Shown: one piece after another, positions 16,567-24,208 of the stretch
How positions within the stretch are numbered: position 1 is the first letter of the stretch
Layout of the letters: every line of letters begins with the position of its first letter
From: an uncultured Dehalococcoidia bacterium
GTDB taxonomy: Bacteria > Chloroflexota > Dehalococcoidia > Lucifugimonadales > UBA3495
Length of the DNA: 64,000 bases
NCBI GenBank assembly: GCA_951812625.1
Contig: CATOSP010000001.1
Location: forward strand, 388,065 to 452,064
Reading direction: 5' to 3'
Notes under the pieces: generated by a model
Databases searched by the model: none
What the model was told of the DNA's origin: nothing
What the model saw: only the letters and a program-made list of their open reading frames with translations
Translations under genes and position numbers: made by a program

Positions 16567-17406
16567 TCAGAAGCCCTGGAACCACTCGGTGAAGTTGGCT
16601 GCCAAGTCCATAGGACCCTCGACCGAAAGCCGTCCGTCGGCTGCGGCCTGGGCCACATCGAGGCGTCCGAAAATCAGCAGGATGTAGTTGCTGGTGTCGC
16701 AGCAGAAGGTAACGTCGGCGGGGACTGTGCTGCCAGTCTCAACCTCGAATCCGTCGCGGGTCACCACGTAGTCTTCATGCACCGCAACCGGCTCGGAGAC
16801 CTCGAACCTGTAGCGGACGGGCGCGGGCAAGTCCAGGCCGGGCCGGAAGGCGTTGCTCACCCAGCGCGGAACCCTTCCCACCATGATCCCGAGAGCATCG
16901 GGCCACATCTCCGCAGCAGGATCCACGCCCCAGCGTATGTCCCAGCCGTGGACCGTCAACTCCTGGAGACGCACCTCCACGTATGCGCCGATGGGCATCG
17001 GCCCGCGCCGGTGGAAGCACAACTTGTCCCAATCCTCGGCTTTCAGACCGACCAACGTTTCGGCAAGACGGCTGTAGCCAGTCTTGAACCGCTCCAGTAG
17101 TTGCGTCCCCTGCTCCTGGTACGCAGTCCTCGCGGACTGGGCAATAACGTCCGAGCCACGGTTTCCGGGAGTGAGGAAGGCCTGTCCCTCGGGCGGGTTG
17201 GAGTCACCGTCAACTCCTCTGCCGATGGAGTTGACCCAGGAATCCGCGCCCCCGGCCAGATGGCCCACCACGTCGCCGATGACCCAGCCCTCGCAATAGC
17301 TGTCCCGAGACCAGTCCCCGGCGTCCAGCCCGGAGAGAAACTCTCCCAGCCGCTCTGCCTCGGTGTTTACCAGCCTGATAACCTCGTTCATGTTGTTGCC
17401 CGGCAT
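16567..17406 (-). CDS. Maleylpyruvate isomerase-type (mycothiol-dependent/DinB-fold) protein
   Basis: The 279-residue protein has an N-terminal DinB-like four-helix domain beginning MNEVIRLVNTEAERLGEFL and carrying SYCEGWVIGDVVGHLAGG, where the histidine is a likely metal ligand. The central LQELTVHGWDIRWGV (about 155) contains the second conserved histidine. The C-terminal third (PADVTFCCDTSNYILLIFG) resembles the SCP2-like domain seen in these fusions. Known actinobacterial members use mycothiol; the thiol in this organism is not known. GGGGAG six bases before 17406 sets the start. It stands alone, with family B repeats upstream. Confidence 0.8.
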   Translation of the reverse strand: MPGNNMNEVIRLVNTEAERLGEFLSGLDAGDWSRDSYCEGWVIGDVVGHLAGGADSWVNSIGRGVDGDSNPPEGQAFLTPGNRGSDVIAQSARTAYQEQGTQLLERFKTGYSRLAETLVGLKAEDWDKLCFHRRGPMPIGAYVEVRLQELTVHGWDIRWGVDPAAEMWPDALGIMVGRVPRWVSNAFRPGLDLPAPVRYRFEVSEPVAVHEDYVVTRDGFEVETGSTVPADVTFCCDTSNYILLIFGRLDVAQAAADGRLSVEGPMDLAANFTEWFQGF

Positions 17407-17450
17407 GTTCAACTCCCCTATGAATGATAGCGCTCAGTTCACTTCCGGCG

Positions 17451-17716
17451 AGGGGGAAATTTTTAGTTTCCCGCTCATTTCCGCTCAAATCCGCTCACTT
17501 TTACGAATTCCGTCGCGTCGGTCAGGGAGCGTATGAGAGGCACATTCCTCCTGAGTTCCCCTTGCAGCAACCCTCCCAGGGAATGCGAGGAAAATTTTGA
17601 TTTTCCGGTCAAATCCGGACATATCCGGACACTTATGCGAATTCCGTAGCTTGGCCGCGTCGCGCGTCAAGGGCACATTCTCCCCGAAGTCCCCGTCACC
17701 GCGACCCTCTCCGGAA
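17451..17716 (+). repeat. Family B repeats B4 and B5 in tandem
   Basis: The 348-base gap between the isomerase and the third protease holds two full elements. B4 (17451-17580) has boxes of the form TCCGCTCAAA at 10-bp phase. B5 (17581-17716) has CCGGTCAAA, TCCGGACATA and TCCGGACACT. Each is followed by GAATTCCG and a right module containing GGCACATTC and ACCCTCTCC-like words. No gene is credible here; a short open frame through B5 is just a translation of the repeat. Confidence 0.8.
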
Positions 17717-17754
17717 ATGCTGGGAGTCTTTCCACAAAATGTATTTTTTCTTGA

Positions 17755-18111
17755 TTAAAGTCGCATCACATCTACCGGCAGCAGCTGTTGTCCGACGGGG
17801 TCTACTGCCAGCAGAGCTTCCTCCAAGGCGACCACCCCAAGCAGGCTGGGTTGGTTTTCCTCTGCGAATATTACTGGTGTCGGGAAGGTCTGGCCCTCAA
17901 GCCTGATCATTGTCCAGCCTATGTCCACTTGGGCGGTGCTGCCGTCGGCAAGCCGGGACCGGGCAGAGCGTCCCACCGGTACTCCCAGGTCCTGTAGCAG
18001 TGTTCTGGGCACGGCTGTAAAGGTTGAGCCGGTATCCACGGTCACCTCGATGTCCTCGAACTGCCTTCCTTGTTGGTCTCCGACTCCTATGGTTACCATT
18101 AACTTTCCCAC
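17755..18111 (-). CDS. Clan AA aspartic protease, copy 3; GTG start
   Basis: The 118-residue product is the same length as the tandem copies at 11-12 kb. It has VTVDTGSTFTAVPRTLLQ as active site, then VIFAEENQPSLLGVVALEEA and the end LLPVDVMRL. It starts with GTG (residues MGKLMVTIGVGDQQ), with GGGAG eight bases upstream. It is flanked on both sides by family B repeats (B4/B5 downstream, B6 upstream), like the tandem pair. That shared setting suggests that the gene moves or is copied together with the repeats. Confidence 0.85.
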   Translation of the reverse strand: MGKLMVTIGVGDQQGRQFEDIEVTVDTGSTFTAVPRTLLQDLGVPVGRSARSRLADGSTAQVDIGWTMIRLEGQTFPTPVIFAEENQPSLLGVVALEEALLAVDPVGQQLLPVDVMRL

Positions 18112-18236
18112 TGCGCTGTCTCCCAGGCGTGGCTGTGCTGGTTGGTCTTTCTTGGTAGGTTGAGTGGGCGTTCCGGGGTTAATCCAGTTTGGCTTCTCTT
18201 GCGAGGATTGTACATTCCAATTCTTGCAAAGCTACA

Positions 18237-18402
18237 GGGGGGGAATTTTTGATTTTCCGGTCAAGTATGGTAGTCCGTGGCCGAATGACCGGACATATCC
18301 GGTCATTTCCACTCTCCCCCGGTCGGACCGGGGCAGGAATTCACCCATCCTCGGGCATTGGCCGGGTTGCGTGTGAGGGACACATTCCCCCTGGGATTCC
18401 GT
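18237..18402 (+). repeat. Family B repeat, copy B6 (long form)
   Basis: It has GGAATTTTTGATTTTCCGG, then the TATGGTAGTCCGTGGCCGA insert, TGACCGGACATATCCGGTCA, and the right module GGCCGGGTTGCGTGTGAGGG followed by ACACATTCCCCC. The 397-base gap between the protease and the restriction nuclease holds nothing else credible. Confidence 0.8.
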
Positions 18403-18508
18403 TTGCTCCTCGTGTATGGAATTGAGGGAGGTGAGTATCATTTACCCTGCTTCGCTCCCTCAATCGCCCGGACGACACTTTGGCCCAGATGGCGGGGCTT
18501 CTTATATC

Positions 18509-19084
18509 CTACAACCCACGCCGAAATGCCCAGATCGTGGCAATCACATCATCGGAAGTCTCTCCCCGGTCTTGAAGGTTGAATGCCCACTGACGCCCAG
18601 GATGCAAGGTGTCCCATTGAGACCGCCTTTGATTCCACCTTCCCCGGCCTGGGTCGTTATTGCCGAACCCATCCACTGACACATTCCAGAGTGGTTGGTA
18701 CTCTGCTATCAGGACTTGCTCGGCGAGTCCGACCCACACAGGGTCAAGGACGAGCCACCGGCAACGAAAATCTTGGAGATGCAGGTTGTCCGCCGATTCA
18801 ATCGACTCTGCGTGGTGCAATAAGCGGCGGTACAAGACTGTGGCGGACGAATTTGACGCCCTCCGGCCTTGTCTCCTCCCCGGAGGGTCCGCCTTCCCGA
18901 CATATATGGGCGTATTCTCTCCGAGGTTGGCATAGGCCAAAAAACCCCCAATATAGTGTAGTGTGTAGACGCCTGCACCATCGAAGTCTTCACTGGGAAG
19001 CAGCACCTCGGCTGGATACTCCATCAATGCTCGCGCCGCGTTGCGCCCCAGTTCGTCCACGCTGAGCGGGTTGTAAGTTCGCAC
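18509..19084 (-). CDS. GIY-YIG type II restriction endonuclease, Eco29kI-like; GTG start
   Basis: The 191-residue product matches the Eco29kI family. Seen: GVYTLHYIG (GIY part, about residues 38-46), PIYVGKADP (YIG part, about 59-67), YRRLLHH with the R-x3-H pair, LAEQVLI with the catalytic glutamate, and QPLWNV with the asparagine. The tail GFGNNDPGRG...SQWDTLHPGR is typical of the family. The GTG start is three bases after the methyltransferase stop, so translation is probably coupled. It would cut unmodified double-stranded DNA; the recognition sequence cannot be read. Confidence 0.87.
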   Translation of the reverse strand: MRTYNPLSVDELGRNAARALMEYPAEVLLPSEDFDGAGVYTLHYIGGFLAYANLGENTPIYVGKADPPGRRQGRRASNSSATVLYRRLLHHAESIESADNLHLQDFRCRWLVLDPVWVGLAEQVLIAEYQPLWNVSVDGFGNNDPGRGRWNQRRSQWDTLHPGRQWAFNLQDRGETSDDVIATIWAFRRGL

Positions 19085-19087
19085 GGG

Positions 19088-19738
19088 TTATCTCTCGCAA
19101 CTGGCACTGTTGCGGCAGATTATCCAGAAGCAATGTCGTTTCCTAGCGTGGTGAGCGGTTGACCACTTCGTGGACACCATCGGCCCGGTGCGGACCTTCA
19201 CAATCAGGTCGCAAACAGTAAATCCTGCATCTTCGGCCATCCGCATAAAGTCGCAGTGACTCCACTTAGCGCGATGGCTGTTTACCATGTCGGTGATTTT
19301 TGCCAGCAGAAGGCCTTCGGGCTTCAGAACTCTCTTGGCCTGCACCAAGAACGGGGGATAGAGATAACTCAGACTCCAATTTTGCTCTTTACCGCATTCA
19401 GCGGTAGCCCCGAAGTCCTCGTCGAATTTCTTACTACTTTTATCCCTTCCCTGCGGACCGACATGCGGGGGATCATAGATGACAGTCCCAAATGCAGTAT
19501 CAGGGACGCCCACCATTTCTCGATTGTCGCCGACAATCATCGGGTTAAACTTCGGGTTGATATCCATCGAGACGACTTGTCGATCTGAGTCCTTCCAAAA
19601 TCGCCCTTTGTTGTAAGTGGCGTCCAGTATGGGTTCGGGGACAATCGATGCGTAGAACTCCAACATCGTCTCAATCAAGTCCGCATCGCTCCCTTCCCAT
19701 ACACTACTAATGGGACTGTATTGCTTTTCGACAGACAT
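19088..19738 (-). CDS. DNA methyltransferase of the restriction-modification pair (DPPH motif)
   Basis: The 216-residue class I methyltransferase has a motif-I region LDATYNKGRFWKDSDRQVVS with the acidic MDI, and the catalytic motif VIYDPPHV (amino-methyltransferase type, DPPH instead of DPPY/NPPY), followed by VLKPEGLLLAKI. This is an N4-cytosine or N6-adenine type, not the C5 type described with Eco29kI. AAGGA before ATG at 19738 favours that start over the GTG at 19756. It is encoded first, so modification precedes restriction. It is short, and a separate target-recognition domain is not obvious. Confidence 0.8.
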   Translation of the reverse strand: MSVEKQYSPISSVWEGSDADLIETMLEFYASIVPEPILDATYNKGRFWKDSDRQVVSMDINPKFNPMIVGDNREMVGVPDTAFGTVIYDPPHVGPQGRDKSSKKFDEDFGATAECGKEQNWSLSYLYPPFLVQAKRVLKPEGLLLAKITDMVNSHRAKWSHCDFMRMAEDAGFTVCDLIVKVRTGPMVSTKWSTAHHARKRHCFWIICRNSASCER

Positions 19739-19879
19739 CTGATCCTTTAATCGCACGGTAGTTTCTTAGCGGCCCCCTTCGCTACGCTCGGGCAACCTGC
19801 TCTCGTTCCTGGCTATTTCGCAGGCTTGCCCGATACGCCCGCCAGACGATTTCCTGCGCCGTTGTGCAGGCCTTCTCTG

Positions 19880-19942
19880 CTTGGCCGGGTTGCCTGTGAG
19901 GGACACATTTCCCCCGAAGTCCCATCACTGCAATCCTCTCCG
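19880..19942 (+). repeat. Family B right module, copy B7
   Basis: It contains TTGGCCGGGTTGCCTGTGAG, then GGACACATTTCCCCC and CAATCCTCTCC. With B6 it brackets the restriction-modification pair. The rest of 19739-20006 shows nothing. Confidence 0.7.
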
Positions 19943-20006
19943 CACAGATATGATAAGGCAGTGAGTCCGGGCAGGGAAAGGGGCAAATGTCACAAGGGAA
20001 TCGCGT

Positions 20007-21041
20007 CTAAAGGCCGACCACGCGGACCCGGTTGTTGTGGGTGTCGGCGATGAACAGGTTGCCATCGGCATTGATGCCGCACCCATGAGCGCGGGACAAC
20101 CCGGCGTCAACGGCCGGGCCGCCGTCACCGTCGCCACCCTCCCGTCCACCGGCGATGGTAGTGACGATGCCGGTGCGGGGGTCGATTCGCCGGACTGCGT
20201 AGTTCTCCGTGTCAACGACAATCACGTTGTTGTCCAGGTCGCACCGGATGGCCTTGGGCGCGCCCCAAGTGGCGGCCAGAGCGGGACCGCCGTCGCCCGT
20301 GTAGCCACGGACGGAACCGGCACCGGCTACGGTACTCAGGGTCCCATCGGCAGAAATCCTGCGGACCCCGTTTCCCTCCCTTTCAGCGACATATACGTTC
20401 CCCAGGCGGTCCATGCAGACTGCCCTCGGACCCATCAGGCTGGCTTCGGTCGCCGGTCTGCCGTCTCCGGCGCGGGACTTCTCACCCGTACCGGCAAAGG
20501 TCGTAATAATCCCGGTTGCCAGGTCGACCCGGCGAATCCGTTGGTCCTGGATATCCGCAATCAGCAGCCCGCCCAGACCGTCGAGGTACAAGTCATTGGG
20601 TTCCCGTAGCATTGCCTGGTTACCGGGTCCGCCGTCTCCGCTATATCCGAACTCCCCGGTGCCGGCGACGGTGGAGATTATGCCGGTGCGGCCGTCTATT
20701 TTCCTGACCGCCGGGTCGAAGCGCTGGGCAATGTAGATGTCGCCGTTCACGTCAACGGCGAGGCCGTAGGGTTGGTTGATGTCGGCGGCCAGGGCGGGGC
20801 CACCATCACCGGAGTAGCCTCCCTCGCCGGTGCCGGCCACCAGGGTGATGATGCCCGTCCGGGCATCCATCCGACGGATGCGGTGCTGCCGTCCCATGGA
20901 GACGATCATGTTGCCCTGGGGGTCAAACTCGCAGGCATAGGGCAACTGGCAGGCGGCATCCAGGGCGGGGCCGCCATCCCCGTCCCAGCCTTCTTCGCCG
21001 TTCCCCAGGACGGTCTGGATAATGCCTTTCCGGGCGATCAT
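20007..21041 (-). CDS. NHL-repeat beta-propeller protein
   Basis: The 344-residue protein is built of six repeats of about 55 residues, each with the pattern GIITTVAGTGExGYSGDGGPA followed by P.GLAVDxxGNIYIAD and NRVRRID. NHL propellers bind proteins or ligands; the SGDGGPA variety is common in bacterial surface or sensing proteins. No signal peptide is visible from the chosen start (MIARKGIIQTVLG), set by AGGAG seven bases before 21041; a longer frame starts at 21098. It is divergent from the lipoprotein at 21212. Confidence 0.85.
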   Translation of the reverse strand: MIARKGIIQTVLGNGEEGWDGDGGPALDAACQLPYACEFDPQGNMIVSMGRQHRIRRMDARTGIITLVAGTGEGGYSGDGGPALAADINQPYGLAVDVNGDIYIAQRFDPAVRKIDGRTGIISTVAGTGEFGYSGDGGPGNQAMLREPNDLYLDGLGGLLIADIQDQRIRRVDLATGIITTFAGTGEKSRAGDGRPATEASLMGPRAVCMDRLGNVYVAEREGNGVRRISADGTLSTVAGAGSVRGYTGDGGPALAATWGAPKAIRCDLDNNVIVVDTENYAVRRIDPRTGIVTTIAGGREGGDGDGGPAVDAGLSRAHGCGINADGNLFIADTHNNRVRVVGL

Positions 21042-21211
21042 GGAAGTTCTCCTGTCGTCAGAATGTGCGGTGCCAGTAATTCTACACACTCTTGCCACGA
21101 ACAGGGGAGGTCAATAGAATACTGCAAGCGGCGGTGTCTTTTGGCCGCAAGGCGTTGTATAGCGGGATACATCCGACGATAAACGTGGAAGCATAGCCAG
21201 GAGGTGAAAGA

Positions 21212-21751
21212 ATGAAGGGCGCAACTGGTGTCAGTGTGGTCTGGATTCTGGTTGTCCTGCTGGTGGCGGCCTGCGGCGGGACGGCGCCTGCGGCTGCTCC
21301 GGTCGCAGAAGCGACCCAAGCCCCGGCTGCCGAAGCCGCGTCCGGGAGCAACACCGAGGCGCGGTCCGAGACGGGCGGGATGGGACAGGTGCTGGAGAAG
21401 GCCAAGGCCGGAGAAGTTGTGTCGGCAATCATCGACAGTTGCACCTGGGAACCTGCCGAGGCCGGTGGGCCCGTGGGGCTGAATCTGACTTTCTCCGTGG
21501 TCAACAATTCCAAGAAGCAAGCATGGACCACCTTCCGGGTTATGAACAGCACGGGGACCATGTACCGGCCCGGCGGCACCGGCTCCGAACTGACCGTTAA
21601 TGTCGGCGAGACCGGCACCAAGACCATCTTCACCGATAAGTACGACGTCGGCTCGGACGACCTGACCCTGATTGTCTCGGCCCGGCAGCTAGGCGAGATG
21701 CACCGAGTGGTCAAGGAGGAATTGCCGCTGGACAACTGCGCCCAACCCTAG
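21212..21751 (+). CDS. Lipoprotein with DUF4352-like immunoglobulin-fold domain
   Basis: The 179-residue product has a signal peptide (VVWILVVLLVAACGG) with lipobox LVAAC, so it should be lipid-anchored at Cys21. An alanine/proline-rich linker follows to about residue 50, then a beta-rich domain with LNLTFSVVNNSKKQAWTTF and VGETGTKTIF that looks like the extracellular Ig-like domains often annotated as DUF4352; this assignment is by general pattern only. AGGAGG precedes the ATG and a terminator follows, so it is a single-gene unit. Confidence 0.75.
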   Translation: MKGATGVSVVWILVVLLVAACGGTAPAAAPVAEATQAPAAEAASGSNTEARSETGGMGQVLEKAKAGEVVSAIIDSCTWEPAEAGGPVGLNLTFSVVNNSKKQAWTTFRVMNSTGTMYRPGGTGSELTVNVGETGTKTIFTDKYDVGSDDLTLIVSARQLGEMHRVVKEELPLDNCAQP

Positions 21752-21790
21752 TTTCGACTTCATCCCCACACCCGCTCCCTCCAACAAAAC

Positions 21791-21817
21791 GAAGCCCCCG
21801 GATGGTCCGGGGGCTTC
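21791..21817. terminator. Hairpin between convergent genes
   Basis: A 12-bp stem GAAGCCCCCGGA/TCCGGGGGCTTC with a three-base loop serves the lipoprotein gene and the convergent hydrolase. Confidence 0.85.
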
Positions 21818-21869
21818 TGTGTTCCGGTCAAGCCGGTCGCGCCGTGCTTTGTTCCGGCGCAACCCGTTG

Positions 21870-22625
21870 CTAGGACAGGGTCTTTTCCAAGAAAGCGTAG
21901 ACCTTGTTCCAGCCGTCAACGGCCTGCTCCTGGCGGTACATGGCCCGGTCGTAATAGAAGAACCCGTGGCCCGCGCCATCGTAGCGGTGGAACTCGTAGT
22001 TCTTGCCGTGCTGCTTTAATACCTCCTCATGCTGGTTGACCTGTTCCGCAGTCGGACTGGCGTCCTCGTTGCCGAACAGCCCCAGCAGCGGGCAGGTGAG
22101 GTCGGCGGTGTAGTCGATGGGCGCTACGGGCTGGTTGGGGGTAAGCTCGTCACCGGAGGCGACGACGCGCCCGCCCCAGCAGTCGATGGCGGCGTCGAAG
22201 CCGTTGACGCGGCAGGCGGTGAGGAAGGTGAGGCGACCGCCGGAGCAGGTGCCGAACACACCGACCTTGCCGTTGAGGTTGGGCAGAGAGCGGAGGTACT
22301 GCATTGAGGCTTCCACGTCGCCCAGTGCCTGGTCGTCGGAGATGCCGCCGGACTCGCGGACCTTACCGGCGATCTCCACGGGGTCGCCGTGGCCGTTGCG
22401 CTGGTAGAGGTTGGGAGAGATGGTTATGTAGCCGTGGTGGGCAAACCGGCGAGCGGTTTCCCGGTAGAACTCGTCCCAGCCGGGGGCGTGGTGGATGAGC
22501 ACCATTCCGGGGAAGGGGCCCGCGCCCAGGGGTTTGGCCAGGTAGGCGTTGACAACGTCGCCGTTGTGCCCCTGGACTGTAATGGTCTCGGCCAGCATTC
22601 CTTCGTACTGATCAGTGGTATACAA
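21870..22625 (-). CDS. Dienelactone hydrolase family protein; TTG start
   Basis: The 251-residue alpha/beta hydrolase has a cysteine nucleophile in GVFGTCSGGR (about residue 123), the acid in LFGNEDASPT, and the histidine in DGAGHGFFYYD, the full DLH triad. Family members open lactone rings, classically dienelactone in chlorocatechol breakdown, in the cytoplasm. TTG is the start, set by CTGGAGGTG six bases upstream. It is monocistronic. The natural substrate is not clear because no ring-cleavage dioxygenase is adjacent. Confidence 0.88.
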   Translation of the reverse strand: MYTTDQYEGMLAETITVQGHNGDVVNAYLAKPLGAGPFPGMVLIHHAPGWDEFYRETARRFAHHGYITISPNLYQRNGHGDPVEIAGKVRESGGISDDQALGDVEASMQYLRSLPNLNGKVGVFGTCSGGRLTFLTACRVNGFDAAIDCWGGRVVASGDELTPNQPVAPIDYTADLTCPLLGLFGNEDASPTAEQVNQHEEVLKQHGKNYEFHRYDGAGHGFFYYDRAMYRQEQAVDGWNKVYAFLEKTLS

Positions 22626-22757
22626 GACACACCTCCAGATTTGGCATTATGTCTACAGCTTGAAGCGAATTTCAGCTTGCGTCAAGGGGAGCAGAGGGTG
22701 GTGGGTGGGGTGCTAGCCTTTGGTGTTTGCAGTCACCGTAAACTTCAGGGTGATAGT

Positions 22758-24053
22758 CTATGGCGCCAAGCGGTCCACACCCAAGACGAAGGACCCTAGC
22801 TCAACTCTCCGGCCTTCACACAGGGAGCGAAGCGGTACAGCGAACATCCGGTCTCCGAAACTGGCTGTAATCTCGCCGTCATAGAGTACTACGCCGGATG
22901 CAAACCGTTGGCCAGTCGCCTTCATTAACTTGCGAAGGCCGCGAAAATCGGCTAGTGTCACCGTGGCAGCGGCCTTTACCTCGACGCCAGCCACGGCCAT
23001 TGACCCTCGTTCGATGACGATATCGACTTCCACCTGGTCCTTGTCTCGATAATGGTAAAACCCCAAGGGCAGCTCCTGGCAGACTGACTGGCGCTTCAGT
23101 TCCTGAAATACGAAGGTTTCCAGGAGCTGTCCGAACAGTGTGCGATCCTGCGCCAGTGACCCGGGGTTAGCACCAATTAAGGCGCATCCCAAGCCAGTGT
23201 CACCGATATGGAGCTTCGGAGTCTTGACCAGACGGCTCAACCGATTGCTATACCACGGCGAGAGCCGGTCGATAAGGAACAGACGCTCCAGCAATTCCAC
23301 ATAGTCGCCGATTGTGGGGCGGCTGAGTTGGAAGGGTGCTGCAAGATCGGAAAGGTTATACAGCCGGGCGGTTTGAGAGGCGGCAGCGGCAAGCAGTCGG
23401 GGCAGTACATCTAGGGCACTAATCCTAGCCATGTCCCGTGCGTCTCGCTGGAGTTGGGTGTCGATGAAATTCCGGTACCAGTTGACGCGGCGGCGGGCGG
23501 TGGGTCTGGCCAGTGCCGTGGGATACCCGCCAGCAGCCATTCGGACTGCCAGGTCATCGCCTATACGGCATGTAGGGGCTGTATGAAATGTCCCGTTGAA
23601 CAGGTCATCTAGGAAATTCGGTATACCTCCTGCTATTTCACTTTGAGAGAATGGATGAAGCCGCAGAATCTCCATACGGCCTGCCAGGGAATCGGAGAGC
23701 GCTGGCACCAGGAGGACCTGGGATGAGCCTGTGAGCAGGAACCGGCCAGGAGTGCGGCTGGCGTCAATTTCCTGTTTCAGGGCGGTGAACAAGGATGGGA
23801 CCCGCTGCACCTCATCAAGGATTACTCGTTCTGACAGTCCAGCGACAAAACCGGACGGGTCGGCGTCAGCAGCAGCCCGGGCAACATCATTATCGAAGCT
23901 TATGTATTCATATCCCCGGGAACCGCCGACCCAGCGAGCAAGGGTAGTCTTGCCGCACTGGCGTGGCCCGTGAACCAGTACCGCTGGCGAATCGGCTAGA
24001 GCTTCCACCAGCGGGCCTTCGGCGTAACGAGGATAAAATGGTTCGGGGATCAT
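22758..24053 (-). CDS. ATP-binding protein with AAA_14 and DUF4143 domains
   Basis: The 431-residue protein has Walker A HGPRQCGKTTLA (about 30-41), Walker B RVILDEVQRVP (about 75-85), and the sensor LLTGSSQVLLVP. The C-terminal DUF4143 domain is a PD-(D/E)XK-like fold, here with FYHYRDKDQVEVDIVIE and AGVEVKAA, close to nuclease active-site spacing (D-x-D, E-x-K). The family is common in bacteria and archaea, role unknown. The ATG comes immediately after the last of four 23-bp direct repeats with no Shine-Dalgarno, so the messenger may be nearly leaderless. Confidence 0.87.
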   Translation of the reverse strand: MIPEPFYPRYAEGPLVEALADSPAVLVHGPRQCGKTTLARWVGGSRGYEYISFDNDVARAAADADPSGFVAGLSERVILDEVQRVPSLFTALKQEIDASRTPGRFLLTGSSQVLLVPALSDSLAGRMEILRLHPFSQSEIAGGIPNFLDDLFNGTFHTAPTCRIGDDLAVRMAAGGYPTALARPTARRRVNWYRNFIDTQLQRDARDMARISALDVLPRLLAAAASQTARLYNLSDLAAPFQLSRPTIGDYVELLERLFLIDRLSPWYSNRLSRLVKTPKLHIGDTGLGCALIGANPGSLAQDRTLFGQLLETFVFQELKRQSVCQELPLGFYHYRDKDQVEVDIVIERGSMAVAGVEVKAAATVTLADFRGLRKLMKATGQRFASGVVLYDGEITASFGDRMFAVPLRSLCEGRRVELGSFVLGVDRLAP

Positions 24054-24145
24054 CGTCCAATTGTAACTTTATAATGCGTCCAAATGCAAGCTTTATAAGC
24101 GTCCAATTGAAAGAATATGGTGCGTCCAAATGCAACCTTAACCTG
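24054..24145. repeat. Four 23-bp direct repeats upstream of the AAA/DUF4143 gene
   Basis: CGTCCAA starts at 24054, 24077, 24100 and 24123, exactly 23 bases apart, and each is followed by A/T-rich sequence. Units 1 and 3 read CGTCCAATTG, units 2 and 4 CGTCCAAATGCAA. On the minus strand TATAAA boxes in units 1 and 2 could be -10 elements for the gene starting at 24053. The array ends abruptly about 60 bases before the ligase stop. Confidence 0.85.
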
Positions 24146-24208
24146 ATTGCATTCCCCACTTGGGCTTTTGCCCCGGACGACAAGTACCCGAAATGGAGGG
24201 TTGAGCCC

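Noticed and set aside
17485-17676. A 63-residue open frame
   Set aside because: It is a translation of family B repeats; the phrase CPDMSGFDRKI is the repeat itself.
24054-24145. The 23-bp repeats considered as a CRISPR
   Set aside because: Only seven to ten bases of each 23-base unit are conserved, units abut without spacers, and no cas genes are near.
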